DNA from: Streptomyces sp. F001
GTDB taxonomy: Bacteria; Actinomycetota; Actinomycetes; Streptomycetales; Streptomycetaceae
Assembly: GCF_004187715.1 (NCBI RefSeq)
Contig: NZ_QZWF01000012.1
Span: 130,926 to 194,925, forward strand
Direction: 5' to 3'
Length of the DNA stretch: 64,000 bases
This document shows, in pieces, positions 1-8,516 of this stretch; the first letter of the stretch is position 1, and each line of letters opens with the position of its first letter. Below the pieces are notes generated by a model that did no database searches, had not been told where the DNA came from, and saw nothing but the letters and a program-made list of their open reading frames with translations. The translations under genes were made by a program, and so were the position numbers.

Positions 1-55
1 GACCGTGGGTCGGTGCGGGTCGGTGCGGGCACTCGCCGGCGTTGGCCGGGTGCCG

Positions 56-97
56 CTGCGCCCAGTCGTGCCGCCCCAGCGGCACGACTGGGCGCAG
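56..97. terminator. Perfect 19-bp hairpin, probable bidirectional terminator
   Basis: Bases 56-74 and 79-97 are perfect reverse complements around a 4-base CCCA loop. It lies 7 bases beyond the stop of the leftward M23 gene, so it should end that transcript, and possibly also one arriving from the left of the window. Confidence 0.85.
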
Positions 98-103
98 CTA
101 CGT

Positions 104-703
104 CTACGCCGGTGGTGGCGGTACCCCGAGTACCGGGAGGAGGCGGGACGGTCCACGGTGCAGGAGCGAGGGTGGTAGCAACGACAGTGGGTCAAGGTAC
201 GTGGCCTCCTTCAGCAAGCCCCAGTGCATGCACGTGACCGTGCAGTGGGAGCCCGTCGGTTCGATCGTGCCGAGCACCTCGCCCGCCTGTACCTCGGCCC
301 CCTGGCGGACCGACGCGCGTACGGGTTCATAGGTCGTCCGCAAGGGCGGGGCGCCGGTACCGGTCAGTTCCACCGACACAACCCCCTTTCCGGCCACCCG
401 CCCCGCGAACGACACCCGGCCCGCCGCCACTGCCCGTACCGGTGTTCCGGGCGGGGCCGCCAGGTCCACGCCCCGGTGGCCCCGGCCGTACGGCGTGGCA
501 GGGGGGTCCCAGCCGCGCAGCACGGAGGGGCGTAACCCCACCGGCCACGTACGGCCGATCACCGGTACCGGCGCGTCCGCCCTCGGCGGCGCGGTCGGTG
601 GCGGGGCGTCCGCCCGGGCCGCGGTGGCCAGGACGGTCAGCGTCAGCCCCAGCAGCATCGCCCACGTCGCTCGTACACCTCGTGCACATCGCATCGCTCG
701 CAT
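104..703 (-). CDS. Secreted M23-family metallopeptidase (LytM-like)
   Basis: Predicted exported peptidoglycan endopeptidase of 199 aa. An N-terminal signal peptide (hydrophobic core LLGLTLTVLATAA, cleavage near ARADA) is followed by a single M23 domain. The first zinc motif HxxxD is visible as GHRGVDLA near residue 78, and the second His as the HWG motif near residue 160. This is the usual M23 arrangement, so it is probably catalytic. It is short and has no extra cell-wall binding domain. The ATG at 703 has no strong ribosome site, and ATGs at 694 and 658 are alternatives. The gene is divergent from rpsB. M23 proteins cut peptide cross-bridges; the actual substrate cannot be read from the sequence. 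Confidence 0.88.
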   Translation of the reverse strand: MRAMRCARGVRATWAMLLGLTLTVLATAARADAPPPTAPPRADAPVPVIGRTWPVGLRPSVLRGWDPPATPYGRGHRGVDLAAPPGTPVRAVAAGRVSFAGRVAGKGVVSVELTGTGAPPLRTTYEPVRASVRQGAEVQAGEVLGTIEPTGSHCTVTCMHWGLLKEATYLDPLSLLPPSLLHRGPSRLLPVLGVPPPPA

Positions 704-975
704 GCGAGAACCGTGCCGGACCCCCGCCGATCACGGCCGAAACCTGTGGATTACTCCCGGGTTGTGGACAGCGGCGTCACCCGGGACCTCCTGGGTCCCG
801 TACACTTCTGATGGCGACCCGGGCCACCGGGTCGACTTCGCACGCCCCGATACCAGGGCCGGCAACGGTCCGGATCAGCGCCCCTCGGTCCCTTTGTGGC
901 AAGGCGCATGTGGGCGTCAGGCGCGGGAGCCGTCCGGCATCCGCGGCACAACCGAGAAACACAAGGAGAACGGCC
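704..975. promoter_or_regulatory. Divergent control region, M23 gene / rpsB leader
   Basis: This 272-base non-coding interval precedes rpsB. A possible -10 (TACACT, 801-806) would leave a leader of about 165 bases before rpsB, but no convincing -35 is visible. rpsB has a good ribosome site, AAGGAG at 963-968. S2 is known to autoregulate through its leader in several bacteria; whether that happens here is not shown. Confidence 0.4.
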
Positions 976-1863
976 ATGGCCGTCGTCACGATGCGGGAGC
1001 TGCTGGAAAGCGGCGTCCACTTCGGTCACCAGACCCGTCGCTGGAACCCGAAGATGAAGCGCTTCATCTTCACCGAGCGCAACGGCATCTACATCATCGA
1101 CCTGCTCCAGTCGCTGTCGTACATCGACCGCGCCTACGAGTTCGTCAAGGAGACCGTCGCCCACGGCGGCACGGTCATGTTCGTCGGCACGAAGAAGCAG
1201 GCGCAGGAGGCCATCGCCGAGCAGGCCACCCGCGTCGGCATGCCCTACGTCAACCAGCGCTGGCTGGGCGGCATGCTCACCAACTTCTCCACCGTCTACA
1301 AGCGTCTGCAGCGCCTCAAGGAGCTTGAGCAGATCGACTTCGAGGACGTCGCCGCTTCTGGTCTGACCAAGAAGGAGCTTCTCGTGCTCTCGCGCGAGAA
1401 GGCCAAGCTGGAGAAGACCCTCGGCGGTATCCGCGAGATGCAGAAGGTGCCCAGCGCCGTCTGGATCGTGGACACCAAGAAGGAGCACATCGCGGTCGGC
1501 GAGGCCCGGAAGCTCAACATCCCGGTCGTCGCCATCCTCGACACCAACTGTGACCCCGACGAGGTCGACTACAAGATCCCGGGCAACGACGACGCGATCC
1601 GCTCCGTCACCCTGCTCACCCGTGTGATCGCCGACGCCGTCGCCGAGGGCCTCATCGCCCGCTCCGGCGTGGCGACGGAGGGCAAGGGCGAGAAGGCCGC
1701 GGGCGAGCCGCTCGCCGAGTGGGAGCGCGACCTGCTCGAGGGTGAGAAGAAGGCCGAGGAGGCTCCGGCCGCGGAGGCTGCCGCCGAGGCTCCCGCCACG
1801 GAGGCTCCCGCCACGGAGGCGCCGGCTGCCGAGGCGCCGGCCGCCGAGGGCGAGCAGGCCTGA
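976..1863 (+). CDS. rpsB: 30S ribosomal protein S2
   Basis: Structural protein of the small ribosomal subunit, needed for binding of S1-like proteins and mRNA. It is 295 aa from the ATG at 976 (AAGGAG ribosome site 8 bases upstream). The canonical start MAVVTMRELLESGVHFGHQ and the motif RRWNPKMKRFIFTERNGIY are present. The core ends near residue 235. After it comes an acidic Ala/Glu/Pro/Thr tail with imperfect EAPATEAPAAE repeats, typical of actinobacterial S2 and longer than the E. coli protein (about 240 aa). The gene is followed by a hairpin (1881-1916) and then tsf, the conserved bacterial order. Confidence 0.99.
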   Translation: MAVVTMRELLESGVHFGHQTRRWNPKMKRFIFTERNGIYIIDLLQSLSYIDRAYEFVKETVAHGGTVMFVGTKKQAQEAIAEQATRVGMPYVNQRWLGGMLTNFSTVYKRLQRLKELEQIDFEDVAASGLTKKELLVLSREKAKLEKTLGGIREMQKVPSAVWIVDTKKEHIAVGEARKLNIPVVAILDTNCDPDEVDYKIPGNDDAIRSVTLLTRVIADAVAEGLIARSGVATEGKGEKAAGEPLAEWERDLLEGEKKAEEAPAAEAAAEAPATEAPATEAPAAEAPAAEGEQA

Positions 1864-1880
1864 CCGTCCCGTCAGCGTTG

Positions 1881-1916
1881 ACGGCGGGAGCGGTGCATGA
1901 AGACCGCTCCCGCCGT
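1881..1916 (+). terminator. rpsB-tsf intergenic hairpin
   Basis: Perfect 14-bp stem (1881-1894 with 1903-1916) and an 8-base loop, 17 bases after the rpsB stop. There is no T-run, as is usual in Streptomyces. It probably attenuates rather than abolishes read-through into tsf. Confidence 0.7.
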
Positions 1917-2019
1917 TCACCCGTAGGTCAGCGGAGTGTCGTAGATCTGCAGATGCATGCGGATCGCAGAACCCCGCAGATCTTCGATCTTCCAGACTTC
2001 GAGAAAGATTCACAGACTC

Positions 2020-2856
2020 ATGGCGAACTACACCGCCGCCGACGTCAAGAAGCTCCGTGAGCTCACCGGCGCCGGCATGATGGACTGCAAGAAGGCGCTG
2101 GACGAGGCCGAGGGCAACGTCGAGAAGGCCGTCGAGGCGCTGCGCATCAAGGGCCAGAAGGGCGTCGCCAAGCGCGAGGGCCGCTCCGCCGAGAACGGCG
2201 CCGTGGTCTCCATCATCGCCGACGACAACTCCTCCGGCGTTCTCGTCGAGCTGAAGTGCGAGACGGACTTCGTCGCCAAGGGCGAGAAGTTCCAGGCCGT
2301 GGCCCAGGCCATCGCCGAGCACGTCGCCAAGACCTCCCCGGCCGACCTGGAGGCCCTGCTCGCCTCTGAGATCGAGCCCGGCAAGACTGTCCAGGCGTTC
2401 GTGGACGAGGCCAACGCCAACCTCGGTGAGAAGATCGTCCTGGACCGCTTCGCGCAGTTCTCCGACGGCTTCGTGACCGTGTACATGCACCGCACGATGC
2501 CCGACCTGCCGCCGCAGATCGGTGTCCTCGTCGAGTTCGACAAGCCGAACGCCGAGGTCGCCAAGGGCATCGCCCAGCACATCGCCGCCTTCGCGCCGAA
2601 GTACCTCTCCAAGGAGGACGTCCCGGCCGAGGTCGTCGAGACCGAGCGCCGTATCGCCGAGGAGACCACCCGCGCCGAGGGCAAGCCCGAGGCCGCGATC
2701 GGCAAGATCGTCGAGGGTCGCCTGAACGGCTTCTTCAAGGACGCCACGCTGCTCGGCCAGCCGTACGCGCTCGACAACAAGAAGTCGGTCCAGAAGGTCC
2801 TGGACGAGGCCGGTGTCACCCTGAAGCGCTTCACGCGCATCAAGGTCGGCATCTGA
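2020..2856 (+). CDS. tsf: Elongation factor Ts
   Basis: Guanine nucleotide exchange factor that releases GDP from EF-Tu during translation. It is 278 aa, starting at the ATG at 2020 (MANYTAADVKKLRELTGAGM); an upstream in-frame ATG at 1957 would add 21 unsupported residues. The N-terminal UBA-like domain (residues 1-45) and the EF-Tu-contacting motif TDFVAKGEKF are present. It lies 156 bases after rpsB, separated by a hairpin. The ribosome site is weak (GAGAAAG, 12 bases upstream). Confidence 0.98.
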   Translation: MANYTAADVKKLRELTGAGMMDCKKALDEAEGNVEKAVEALRIKGQKGVAKREGRSAENGAVVSIIADDNSSGVLVELKCETDFVAKGEKFQAVAQAIAEHVAKTSPADLEALLASEIEPGKTVQAFVDEANANLGEKIVLDRFAQFSDGFVTVYMHRTMPDLPPQIGVLVEFDKPNAEVAKGIAQHIAAFAPKYLSKEDVPAEVVETERRIAEETTRAEGKPEAAIGKIVEGRLNGFFKDATLLGQPYALDNKKSVQKVLDEAGVTLKRFTRIKVGI

Positions 2857-2964
2857 GTCCGTACAGCGACGGGTACCCGATCCCGATAGGGTCGGGTGCA
2901 GTCGTCCGTGTCGCTCGCGCAGGCAGCCCCGCCCGCGCGCGTGGCGGACGACAGCAGATCTGAC

Positions 2965-3019
2965 GAGGAGGCCATTGCCGCGTATGGGATGCAAACCCAC
3001 CACCGGCAATGGCCTTCTT
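2965..3019 (+). promoter_or_regulatory. Structured RNA leader upstream of pyrH
   Basis: Bases 2970-2980 (GGCCATTGCCG) and 3004-3014 (CGGCAATGGCC) form a perfect 11-bp stem. It extends to about 16 pairs, counting G-U pairs, to 2965/3019. The 23-base loop holds a second small stem (TGGG/CCCA). It ends 26 bases before the pyrH ATG, just ahead of the ribosome site. It could be an attenuator, a tsf terminator or an mRNA-stabilising element. Confidence 0.55.
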
Positions 3020-3045
3020 CGTATGTGCACCACGAGGAGATCCCC

Positions 3046-3804
3046 ATGACCACCAGCGTCGAGAAGAGCGACGACGGCAAAGTACGCGGCCGGTTTCTGC
3101 TGAAGCTGTCCGGAGAGGCCTTCTCAGGCGGCGGGGGCCTGGGCGTCGACCCGGACGTGGTGCACGCCATCGCCCGCGAGATCGCGGCCGTCGTACGCGA
3201 CGGCGCGCAGATCGCGGTCGTCATCGGCGGCGGCAACTTCTTCCGCGGCGCCGAACTCCAGCAGCGCGGCATGGACCGGGCCCGCTCCGACTACATGGGC
3301 ATGCTCGGCACCGTGATGAACTGCCTCGCCCTCCAGGACTTCCTGGAGAAGGAGGGCATCCAGTGCCGGGTGCAGACCGCCATCACCATGGGGCAGGTCG
3401 CCGAGCCGTACATCCCGCTGCGTGCCGTACGGCATCTGGAGAAGGGCCGTGTGGTCATCTTCGGCGCCGGTATGGGCATGCCGTACTTCTCCACCGACAC
3501 CACCGCCGCCCAGCGTGCCCTGGAGATCGACGCCGAGGCCCTGCTGATGGGCAAGAACGGTGTGGACGGGGTCTACGACTCCGACCCGAAGGCCAATCCG
3601 GACGCCGTCAAGTTCGACTCCCTCGGCTACGGCGAGGTCATCACGCGGGACCTGAAGGTCGCCGATGCCACCGCCATCACGCTGTGCCGCGACAACAAGC
3701 TTCCGATCGTGGTCTTCGAGCTTCTGAAGGAGGGCAATATCGCCCGCGCCGTCAAGGGTGAGAAGATCGGCACGCTGGTGGGTGACCAAGCCGGCCGGGA
3801 CTGA
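3046..3804 (+). CDS. pyrH: UMP kinase
   Basis: Phosphorylates UMP to UDP in pyrimidine nucleotide synthesis; a hexameric enzyme of the amino-acid-kinase fold. It is 252 aa from the ATG at 3046 (GAGGAG ribosome site at 3033-3038). Motifs seen are FLLKLSGEAF (phosphate-binding loop), VIGGGNFFRG, the substrate-loop region YFSTDTTAAQRALEIDAE and the C-terminal DNKLPIVVFEL. The upstream in-frame extension to 2896 is rejected because the ribosome site and family homology both start at 3046. It sits between tsf and frr in the conserved order. Confidence 0.98.
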   Translation: MTTSVEKSDDGKVRGRFLLKLSGEAFSGGGGLGVDPDVVHAIAREIAAVVRDGAQIAVVIGGGNFFRGAELQQRGMDRARSDYMGMLGTVMNCLALQDFLEKEGIQCRVQTAITMGQVAEPYIPLRAVRHLEKGRVVIFGAGMGMPYFSTDTTAAQRALEIDAEALLMGKNGVDGVYDSDPKANPDAVKFDSLGYGEVITRDLKVADATAITLCRDNKLPIVVFELLKEGNIARAVKGEKIGTLVGDQAGRD

Positions 3805-3810
3805 CCGGTG

Positions 3811-3849
3811 CCTCCGTCCGCGGGAGGACACCTGTCCGAGGGACGGAGG
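3811..3849 (+). terminator. Hairpin after pyrH
   Basis: CCTCCGTCC (3811-3819) pairs with GGACGGAGG (3841-3849), and GGACA/TGTCC forms an inner stem in the loop. It starts 7 bases after the pyrH stop. It is likely a terminator or attenuator before frr. Confidence 0.65.
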
Positions 3850-3983
3850 GAACGGACCCTGGCCAGGGGATGGACAATGACCTGCCGGTCGGGAACCGTG
3901 CAGGAAGAAGACGCGACGCAGCCGGCCGCCGGCCCCGACGAGGAACCGCAGCCGGGCCTACTCAAGACACGCAGGAGCAAGTG

Positions 3984-4541
3984 GTGATCGAAGAGACCCT
4001 CCTCGAGGCCGAGGAGAAGATGGAGAAGGCCGTCGTGGTCGCCAAGGAGGACTTCGCCGCGATCCGCACCGGCCGTGCGCACCCGGCGATGTTCAACAAG
4101 ATCGTGGCCGACTACTACGGCGCGCCGACGCCGATCAACCAGCTGGCTTCGTTCTCCGTGCCGGAGCCGCGCATGGCGGTCGTGACCCCGTTCGACAAGA
4201 GCGCGCTGCGCAATATCGAGCAGGCGATCCGCGACTCCGACCTCGGCGTCAACCCGAGCAACGACGGCAACATCATCCGGGTGGTGTTCCCCGAGCTCAC
4301 CGAGGAGCGCCGCCGCGAGTACATCAAGGTCGCCAAGGGCAAGGGCGAGGACGCCAAGGTGTCCATCCGCTCCGTCCGCCGCAAGGCCAAGGACGCCATC
4401 GACAAGCTGATCAAGGACGGCGAGATCGGCGAGGACGAGGGCCGCCGTGCGGAGAAGGAGCTCGACGACACCACGCACAAGTACGTCGCTCAGGTGGACG
4501 AGCTCCTCAAGCACAAGGAAGCTGAGCTGCTCGAGGTCTGA
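3984..4541 (+). CDS. frr: Ribosome recycling factor
   Basis: With EF-G, dissociates post-termination ribosomes. It is 185 aa, the family's standard length, when started at the GTG at 3984 (VIEETLLEAEEKMEKAV), which has AGGAG at 3973-3977. An ATG at 3870 would add 38 low-complexity residues and is rejected. The conserved RTGRAHPAMFNKI and DEGRRAEKELDDTTHKYV segments are present. The stop overlaps the cdsA start by one base (TGATG), so the two are translationally coupled. Confidence 0.98.
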   Translation: MIEETLLEAEEKMEKAVVVAKEDFAAIRTGRAHPAMFNKIVADYYGAPTPINQLASFSVPEPRMAVVTPFDKSALRNIEQAIRDSDLGVNPSNDGNIIRVVFPELTEERRREYIKVAKGKGEDAKVSIRSVRRKAKDAIDKLIKDGEIGEDEGRRAEKELDDTTHKYVAQVDELLKHKEAELLEV

Positions 4542-5665
4542 TGAACGACTCTTCCTGGGGAGCGCCGTCGCACGCCGGGTACTGGGCGCCGTCCGACGGG
4601 GGGCCGGTCCCGGGGGCCGCCCCGGCGGGTCCCACGTACGATGCGCACAACGCGCAGCAGACTCGCCCCATGCCCATCGTGCCCGACGTGTCCGCCCACG
4701 GCGGAGACCAGGACGACGACCGGGGGGCCGCTCGGCTGGGTGGCCCCTTGTTCCGCGACGAGAGCCCGACGGCGCAGCCCCATCCGGCGGTGCCGCAGAA
4801 TCCGGAGCCCATGCACGACGCCCCACAGCCGGCGCCCGCACCGCAGAAGAAGAGCGCGGGCCGCGACCTGGGCGCCGCGATAGGGGTCGGAGTCGGACTC
4901 GGCGCGGTGATCGTCGCGTCTCTGTTCATCGTCAAGGCGGTGTTCGTCGGGGTCGTCGCGGTCGCCGTCGTGGTGGGCCTGTGGGAGCTGACCAAACGGC
5001 TCGACGAGCGCAAGGGCATCAAGGCGCCGATCGTGCCGCTCGCAGTGGGTGGCGCGGCGATGGTCGTCGCCGGGTATGTGCGCGGGGCCGAGGGCGCCTG
5101 GGTGGCGATGGCGCTCACCGCGCTCGCGGTGCTGGTCTGGCGGATGACGGAACCGCCGGAGGGGTATCTCAAGGACGTCACGGCGGGGGTCTTCGCGGCC
5201 TTCTACGTGCCGTTCCTCGCGACGTTCGTCGCGATGATGCTGACGGCCGAGGACGGTCCGCGCCGGGTCTTCATGTTCCTGCTGCTGACGGTCGTCAGCG
5301 ACACGGGTGCGTACGCCGTCGGCTGGCGCTTCGGCCGGCACAAGCTCGCCCCGCGCATCAGCCCCGGCAAGACCCGTGAGGGGCTGCTCGGCGCGGTCAG
5401 CTTCGCCATGGTGGCGGGTGCGTTGTGCATGCAGTTCCTGATCGACGACGGCATGTGGTGGCAGGGTCTGCTGCTCGGCCTCGCGGTCGCGGCGAGTGCC
5501 ACGCTGGGCGACCTCGGCGAGTCGATGATCAAGCGGGACCTCGGCATCAAGGACATGGGCACGCTGCTGCCGGGCCACGGCGGCATCATGGACCGACTGG
5601 ACTCGCTGTTGCCGACGGCTCCGGTGGTGTGGCTGTTGCTGGTGCTGTTCGTGGGGTCCGGCTGA
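4541..5665 (+). CDS. cdsA: Phosphatidate cytidylyltransferase
   Basis: Integral membrane enzyme making CDP-diacylglycerol from CTP and phosphatidic acid, the branch point for phospholipid synthesis. It is 374 aa. A Pro/Asp-rich hydrophilic N-terminal extension of about 105 residues is followed by eight or so membrane segments. The C-terminal family signature is clear: SDTGAYAVGWRFGRHK, SPGKTREGLLGA, then GDLGESMIKRDLGIKD and PGHGGIMDRLDSL. The extension is common in actinobacterial CdsA. It is coupled to frr by the TGATG overlap and followed by a terminator hairpin. Confidence 0.97.
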   Translation: MNDSSWGAPSHAGYWAPSDGGPVPGAAPAGPTYDAHNAQQTRPMPIVPDVSAHGGDQDDDRGAARLGGPLFRDESPTAQPHPAVPQNPEPMHDAPQPAPAPQKKSAGRDLGAAIGVGVGLGAVIVASLFIVKAVFVGVVAVAVVVGLWELTKRLDERKGIKAPIVPLAVGGAAMVVAGYVRGAEGAWVAMALTALAVLVWRMTEPPEGYLKDVTAGVFAAFYVPFLATFVAMMLTAEDGPRRVFMFLLLTVVSDTGAYAVGWRFGRHKLAPRISPGKTREGLLGAVSFAMVAGALCMQFLIDDGMWWQGLLLGLAVAASATLGDLGESMIKRDLGIKDMGTLLPGHGGIMDRLDSLLPTAPVVWLLLVLFVGSG

Positions 5666-5685
5666 CCGTCGTCCCCTCATGCGGA

Positions 5686-5712
5686 GGCCCGCTGCCCTTG
5701 GGGTGGCGGGCC
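5686..5712 (+). terminator. Terminator after cdsA
   Basis: GGCCCGC (5686-5692) pairs with GCGGGCC (5706-5712), with further CCC/GG pairing in the loop, followed by GTTTCCGTT. It lies 20 bases after the cdsA stop. Confidence 0.75.
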
Positions 5713-5899
5713 GTTTCCGTTCAAAACCCGGTGCCCCGCGCGCGGGCGCCCGGGTACGCTCCTCGCGCCCGGGTGCTGACAAGCTCGGGGCACTGACCGG
5801 CGACCGCGTCCACCTGGCTGCTGCTTGCAGCGGGGCCCGCCTGATGGCGGGCGGTCGCCGGCGCGCGGGGAGGGTGTGCGGTGTCCATAGCTTGCCGAC

Positions 5900-6061
5900 A
5901 TGAGTGACAGCACCGAGTCCGGGACGCGGCCGTGCCGTTGGTGCGGTACGCCGGTCCCGCAGCCGCGCCGCCGGTGGCACAGACGGCGGTACTGCAGCAA
6001 GGCACACCGCCGCAGGTTCCGCGCTCGTGAGGCGGCCGCGCGCTTCTTCGACAGCCTGTAG
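5900..6061 (+). CDS. Small zinc-ribbon protein (53 aa)
   Basis: A very short gene starting ATGAGTGACAGC. The protein is basic and has the pattern Cys12-X2-Cys15, Cys31-X3-His35 (CRWCG and YCSKAH) followed by an Arg-rich helix RRRFRAREAAARFF. This resembles MYM/FCS-type zinc ribbons and suggests nucleic-acid or protein binding. Codon use is strongly G/C-ending and the reading frame closes cleanly before rlmN. It is conserved in this position in several Streptomyces as far as I recall. There is no strong ribosome site, so it may be leaderless. Function unknown. Confidence 0.7.
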   Translation: MSDSTESGTRPCRWCGTPVPQPRRRWHRRRYCSKAHRRRFRAREAAARFFDSL

Positions 6062-6120
6062 GCCGCCCTGCGTCTGGGGAAAATCGCCCTCCCCAATTGA
6101 TCTGCGACACTGGTACAGCC

Positions 6121-7227
6121 ATGCCTAAGCCCGGAGAACTCACTTTCGTCGCCCCGCGCGGAGCCAAGAAGCCGCCGCGGCACCTTGCCGATCTCACGCC
6201 TGCCGAGCGCAGGGAAGCCGTGACCGAGATCGGCGAGAAGCCGTTTCGCGCCAAGCAGCTCTCGCAGCACTACTTCGCGCGGTACGCGCACGACCCGGAG
6301 CAGTGGACCGACATCCCGGCCGGGTCCCGCACGAAGCTGCGGGAGGCGTTGCTGCCCGAGCTGATGACGGTCGTACGGCATCTGTCGACCGATGCCGACA
6401 CCACCCGCAAGACGCTGTGGCGGCTGTTCGACGGGACGCTCGTCGAGTCGGTGCTGATGCGGTACCCGGACCGGGTGACCATGTGCATCAGCTCGCAGGC
6501 CGGCTGCGGGATGAACTGCCCGTTCTGTGCGACCGGGCAGGCGGGGCTGGACCGGAATCTGTCCACCGCCGAGATCGTGCACCAGATCGTGGACGGCATG
6601 CGGGCGCTGCGGGACGGCGAGATTCCCGGCGGTCCCGCGCGGCTGTCGAACATCGTCTTCATGGGCATGGGCGAGCCTCTCGCCAACTACAAGCGCGTCG
6701 TCGGCGCGATCCGCGCCCTCACCGACCCCGAGCCGGACGGGCTCGGGCTGTCGCAGCGCGGGATCACCGTGTCGACCGTCGGACTGGTGCCGGCGATCCA
6801 CCGCTTCGCCGACGAGGGCTTCAAGTGCCGGCTGGCCATCTCGCTGCACGCGCCCGACGACGAGCTGCGTGACACCCTCGTCCCTGTCAACACGCGATGG
6901 AAGGTGCGGGAAGTCCTCGACGCCGGGTGGGAGTACGCGGCCAAGTCGGGGCGCCGGCTGTCCATCGAGTACGCGCTGATCCGGGACATCAACGACCAGG
7001 CCTGGCGCGGTGACCGGCTCGGCCGGCTGCTCAAGGGCAGGCCCGTGCACGTGAATCTGATCCCGCTGAACCCGACGCCGGGCTCGAAGTGGACGGCCTC
7101 ACGGCCGGAGGACGAGAAGGCGTTCGTCGAGGCCATCGCCGCGCACGGCGTGCCGGTGACCGTCCGGGACACCCGAGGTCAGGAGATCGACGGGGCCTGT
7201 GGTCAGCTGGCGGCCACCGAGCGGTAG
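6121..7227 (+). CDS. rlmN: 23S rRNA (A2503)/tRNA (A37) C2-methyltransferase RlmN
   Basis: Radical-SAM enzyme that adds a C2 methyl to adenosine 2503 of 23S rRNA and A37 of some tRNAs. It is 368 aa from the ATG at 6121. The 4Fe-4S motif CxxxCxxC is seen in GCGMNCPFCATGQ. The GMGEPLANY motif binds SAM, and the methyl-carrying Cys is in RDTRGQEIDGACGQL near the C-terminus. An in-frame ATG at 6097 adds eight residues without support. It sits between the small zinc-ribbon gene and a TPP riboswitch; it is not expected to be controlled by the riboswitch. Confidence 0.97.
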   Translation: MPKPGELTFVAPRGAKKPPRHLADLTPAERREAVTEIGEKPFRAKQLSQHYFARYAHDPEQWTDIPAGSRTKLREALLPELMTVVRHLSTDADTTRKTLWRLFDGTLVESVLMRYPDRVTMCISSQAGCGMNCPFCATGQAGLDRNLSTAEIVHQIVDGMRALRDGEIPGGPARLSNIVFMGMGEPLANYKRVVGAIRALTDPEPDGLGLSQRGITVSTVGLVPAIHRFADEGFKCRLAISLHAPDDELRDTLVPVNTRWKVREVLDAGWEYAAKSGRRLSIEYALIRDINDQAWRGDRLGRLLKGRPVHVNLIPLNPTPGSKWTASRPEDEKAFVEAIAAHGVPVTVRDTRGQEIDGACGQLAATER

Positions 7228-7255
7228 TCTGACGCCGTACACATCTTCATATTCC

Positions 7256-7342
7256 GACAGGGGAGCGCCACAGCGCTGAGAGTGCGGGACAGTCCGCAGA
7301 CCCTCTGAACCTCGCCCAGGTCATTCTGGGTAGGGAGATCGG
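7256..7342 (+). ncRNA. TPP riboswitch (THI element)
   Basis: The hallmark conserved segments are all present in order: GGGGAGCGCC, GCTGAGAGTGCGGG, ACCCTCTGAACCT and CTGGGTAGGGAG. This element binds thiamine pyrophosphate and shuts down downstream expression. It lies 92 bases before thiB, whose ribosome site would be sequestered or whose transcription would be attenuated when TPP is abundant. Confidence 0.95.
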
Positions 7343-7433
7343 TCGTCACTCAAGCTGTTGCGCCCTGCCCGGGAGCCGTCCGAAGGTCCCCGGGCAGGGC
7401 CGCGTCTCTTCCTGGTCAGCCAGGAGGAAATCG

Positions 7434-8516
7434 GTGAGCAACACCAGGAAGTTCACAGCCGTGGTCGTCGGGCTGGGCCTCGTCACGCTGTCCGCGTGCG
7501 GGTCCTCCGAGTCCGGCAGCGGGGGCTCCGGGGAGTCCAAGACGGTCACCCTCGTCAGCCACGACTCGTGGGCCGTGTCCAAGAGCGTGCTGGCGGACTT
7601 CGAGAAGCAGTCCGGCTACACGGTGAAGGTCCTCAAGGACGGCGACGCCGGGCAGGCCGTCAACAAGGCGATCCTGACCAAGGACAACCCGCAGGGCGAC
7701 GTCTTCTTCGGCGTCGACAACACGCTGCTGTCCCGCGCCCTCGACAACGGCCTCTTCCAGCCGTACGAGGCGAAGGACGCCGGCTTCGTCCTGCCCGAGT
7801 ACCGGGTCGACCAGGACAAGCACCGGGTCACGCCCGTCGATACCGGAGACATCTGCGTCAACTACGACAAGGCCTACTTCACCGAACACAAGCTGGACCC
7901 GCCGCAGTCCTTCGACGACCTGACCAAGCCCGCGTACAAGAACCTCCTGGTCACCGAGAACGCCGCCACCTCCTCGCCCGGCCTCGGCTTCCTGCTCGGT
8001 ACCGCCGCGAAGTACGGCGACGCCGGCTGGCAGGACTACTGGAAGAAGCTCAAGGCCAACGGTGTGAAGGTCGTCGACGGCTGGGAGCAGGCGTACTACG
8101 AGGAGTTCTCGGGTTCCTCGAGCGGCCGGAAGGCCGGCGGCGACCGGCCGCTCGTCGTGTCGTACGCCTCCTCCCCGCCCGCCGAGGTCGTCTTCGCCGA
8201 CCCGAAGCCGAAGACCGCGCCGACCGGGGTCGCGACCGGCACCTGCTTCCGGCAGATCGAGTACGCGGGGCTGCTGAGCAACGCGCGGAACACCGAGGGC
8301 GGCAAGGCGCTGCTCGACTTCCTGCTCACCAAGGAGTTCCAGGACGACATGCCGCTCAACATGTTCGTCTACCCGGTGCGCGAGGCGGCCCAGGTGCCGC
8401 CGGAGTTCACGAAGTACGGGCCGCAGGCCGAGGATCCGCAGACCATGGACCCGGCCGAGATCGCCGCCAACCGCGACCAGTGGGTCAAGTCGTGGACCTC
8501 GCTCGTACTGAAGTAG
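7434..8516 (+). CDS. thiB: Thiamine ABC transporter substrate-binding lipoprotein
   Basis: Captures thiamine or its phosphates outside the membrane for ThiPQ. It is 360 aa from the GTG at 7434 (AGGAGGAAATCG ribosome site). A lipoprotein signal ends at the lipobox LSAC (Cys near residue 22), followed by a Ser/Gly-rich tether. The body is a periplasmic-binding fold of the thiamine/iron/spermidine class (TLVSHDSWAVSKSVLADFEKQSGY). The TPP riboswitch immediately upstream fixes the substrate assignment. The end overlaps the predicted thiP start. Confidence 0.93.
   Translation: MSNTRKFTAVVVGLGLVTLSACGSSESGSGGSGESKTVTLVSHDSWAVSKSVLADFEKQSGYTVKVLKDGDAGQAVNKAILTKDNPQGDVFFGVDNTLLSRALDNGLFQPYEAKDAGFVLPEYRVDQDKHRVTPVDTGDICVNYDKAYFTEHKLDPPQSFDDLTKPAYKNLLVTENAATSSPGLGFLLGTAAKYGDAGWQDYWKKLKANGVKVVDGWEQAYYEEFSGSSSGRKAGGDRPLVVSYASSPPAEVVFADPKPKTAPTGVATGTCFRQIEYAGLLSNARNTEGGKALLDFLLTKEFQDDMPLNMFVYPVREAAQVPPEFTKYGPQAEDPQTMDPAEIAANRDQWVKSWTSLVLK

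Noticed and set aside
751..3033. 760-codon open frame on the minus strand across rpsB and tsf
   Set aside because: Antisense shadow of strongly coded genes; product is low-complexity Leu/Gly/Arg with no motif.
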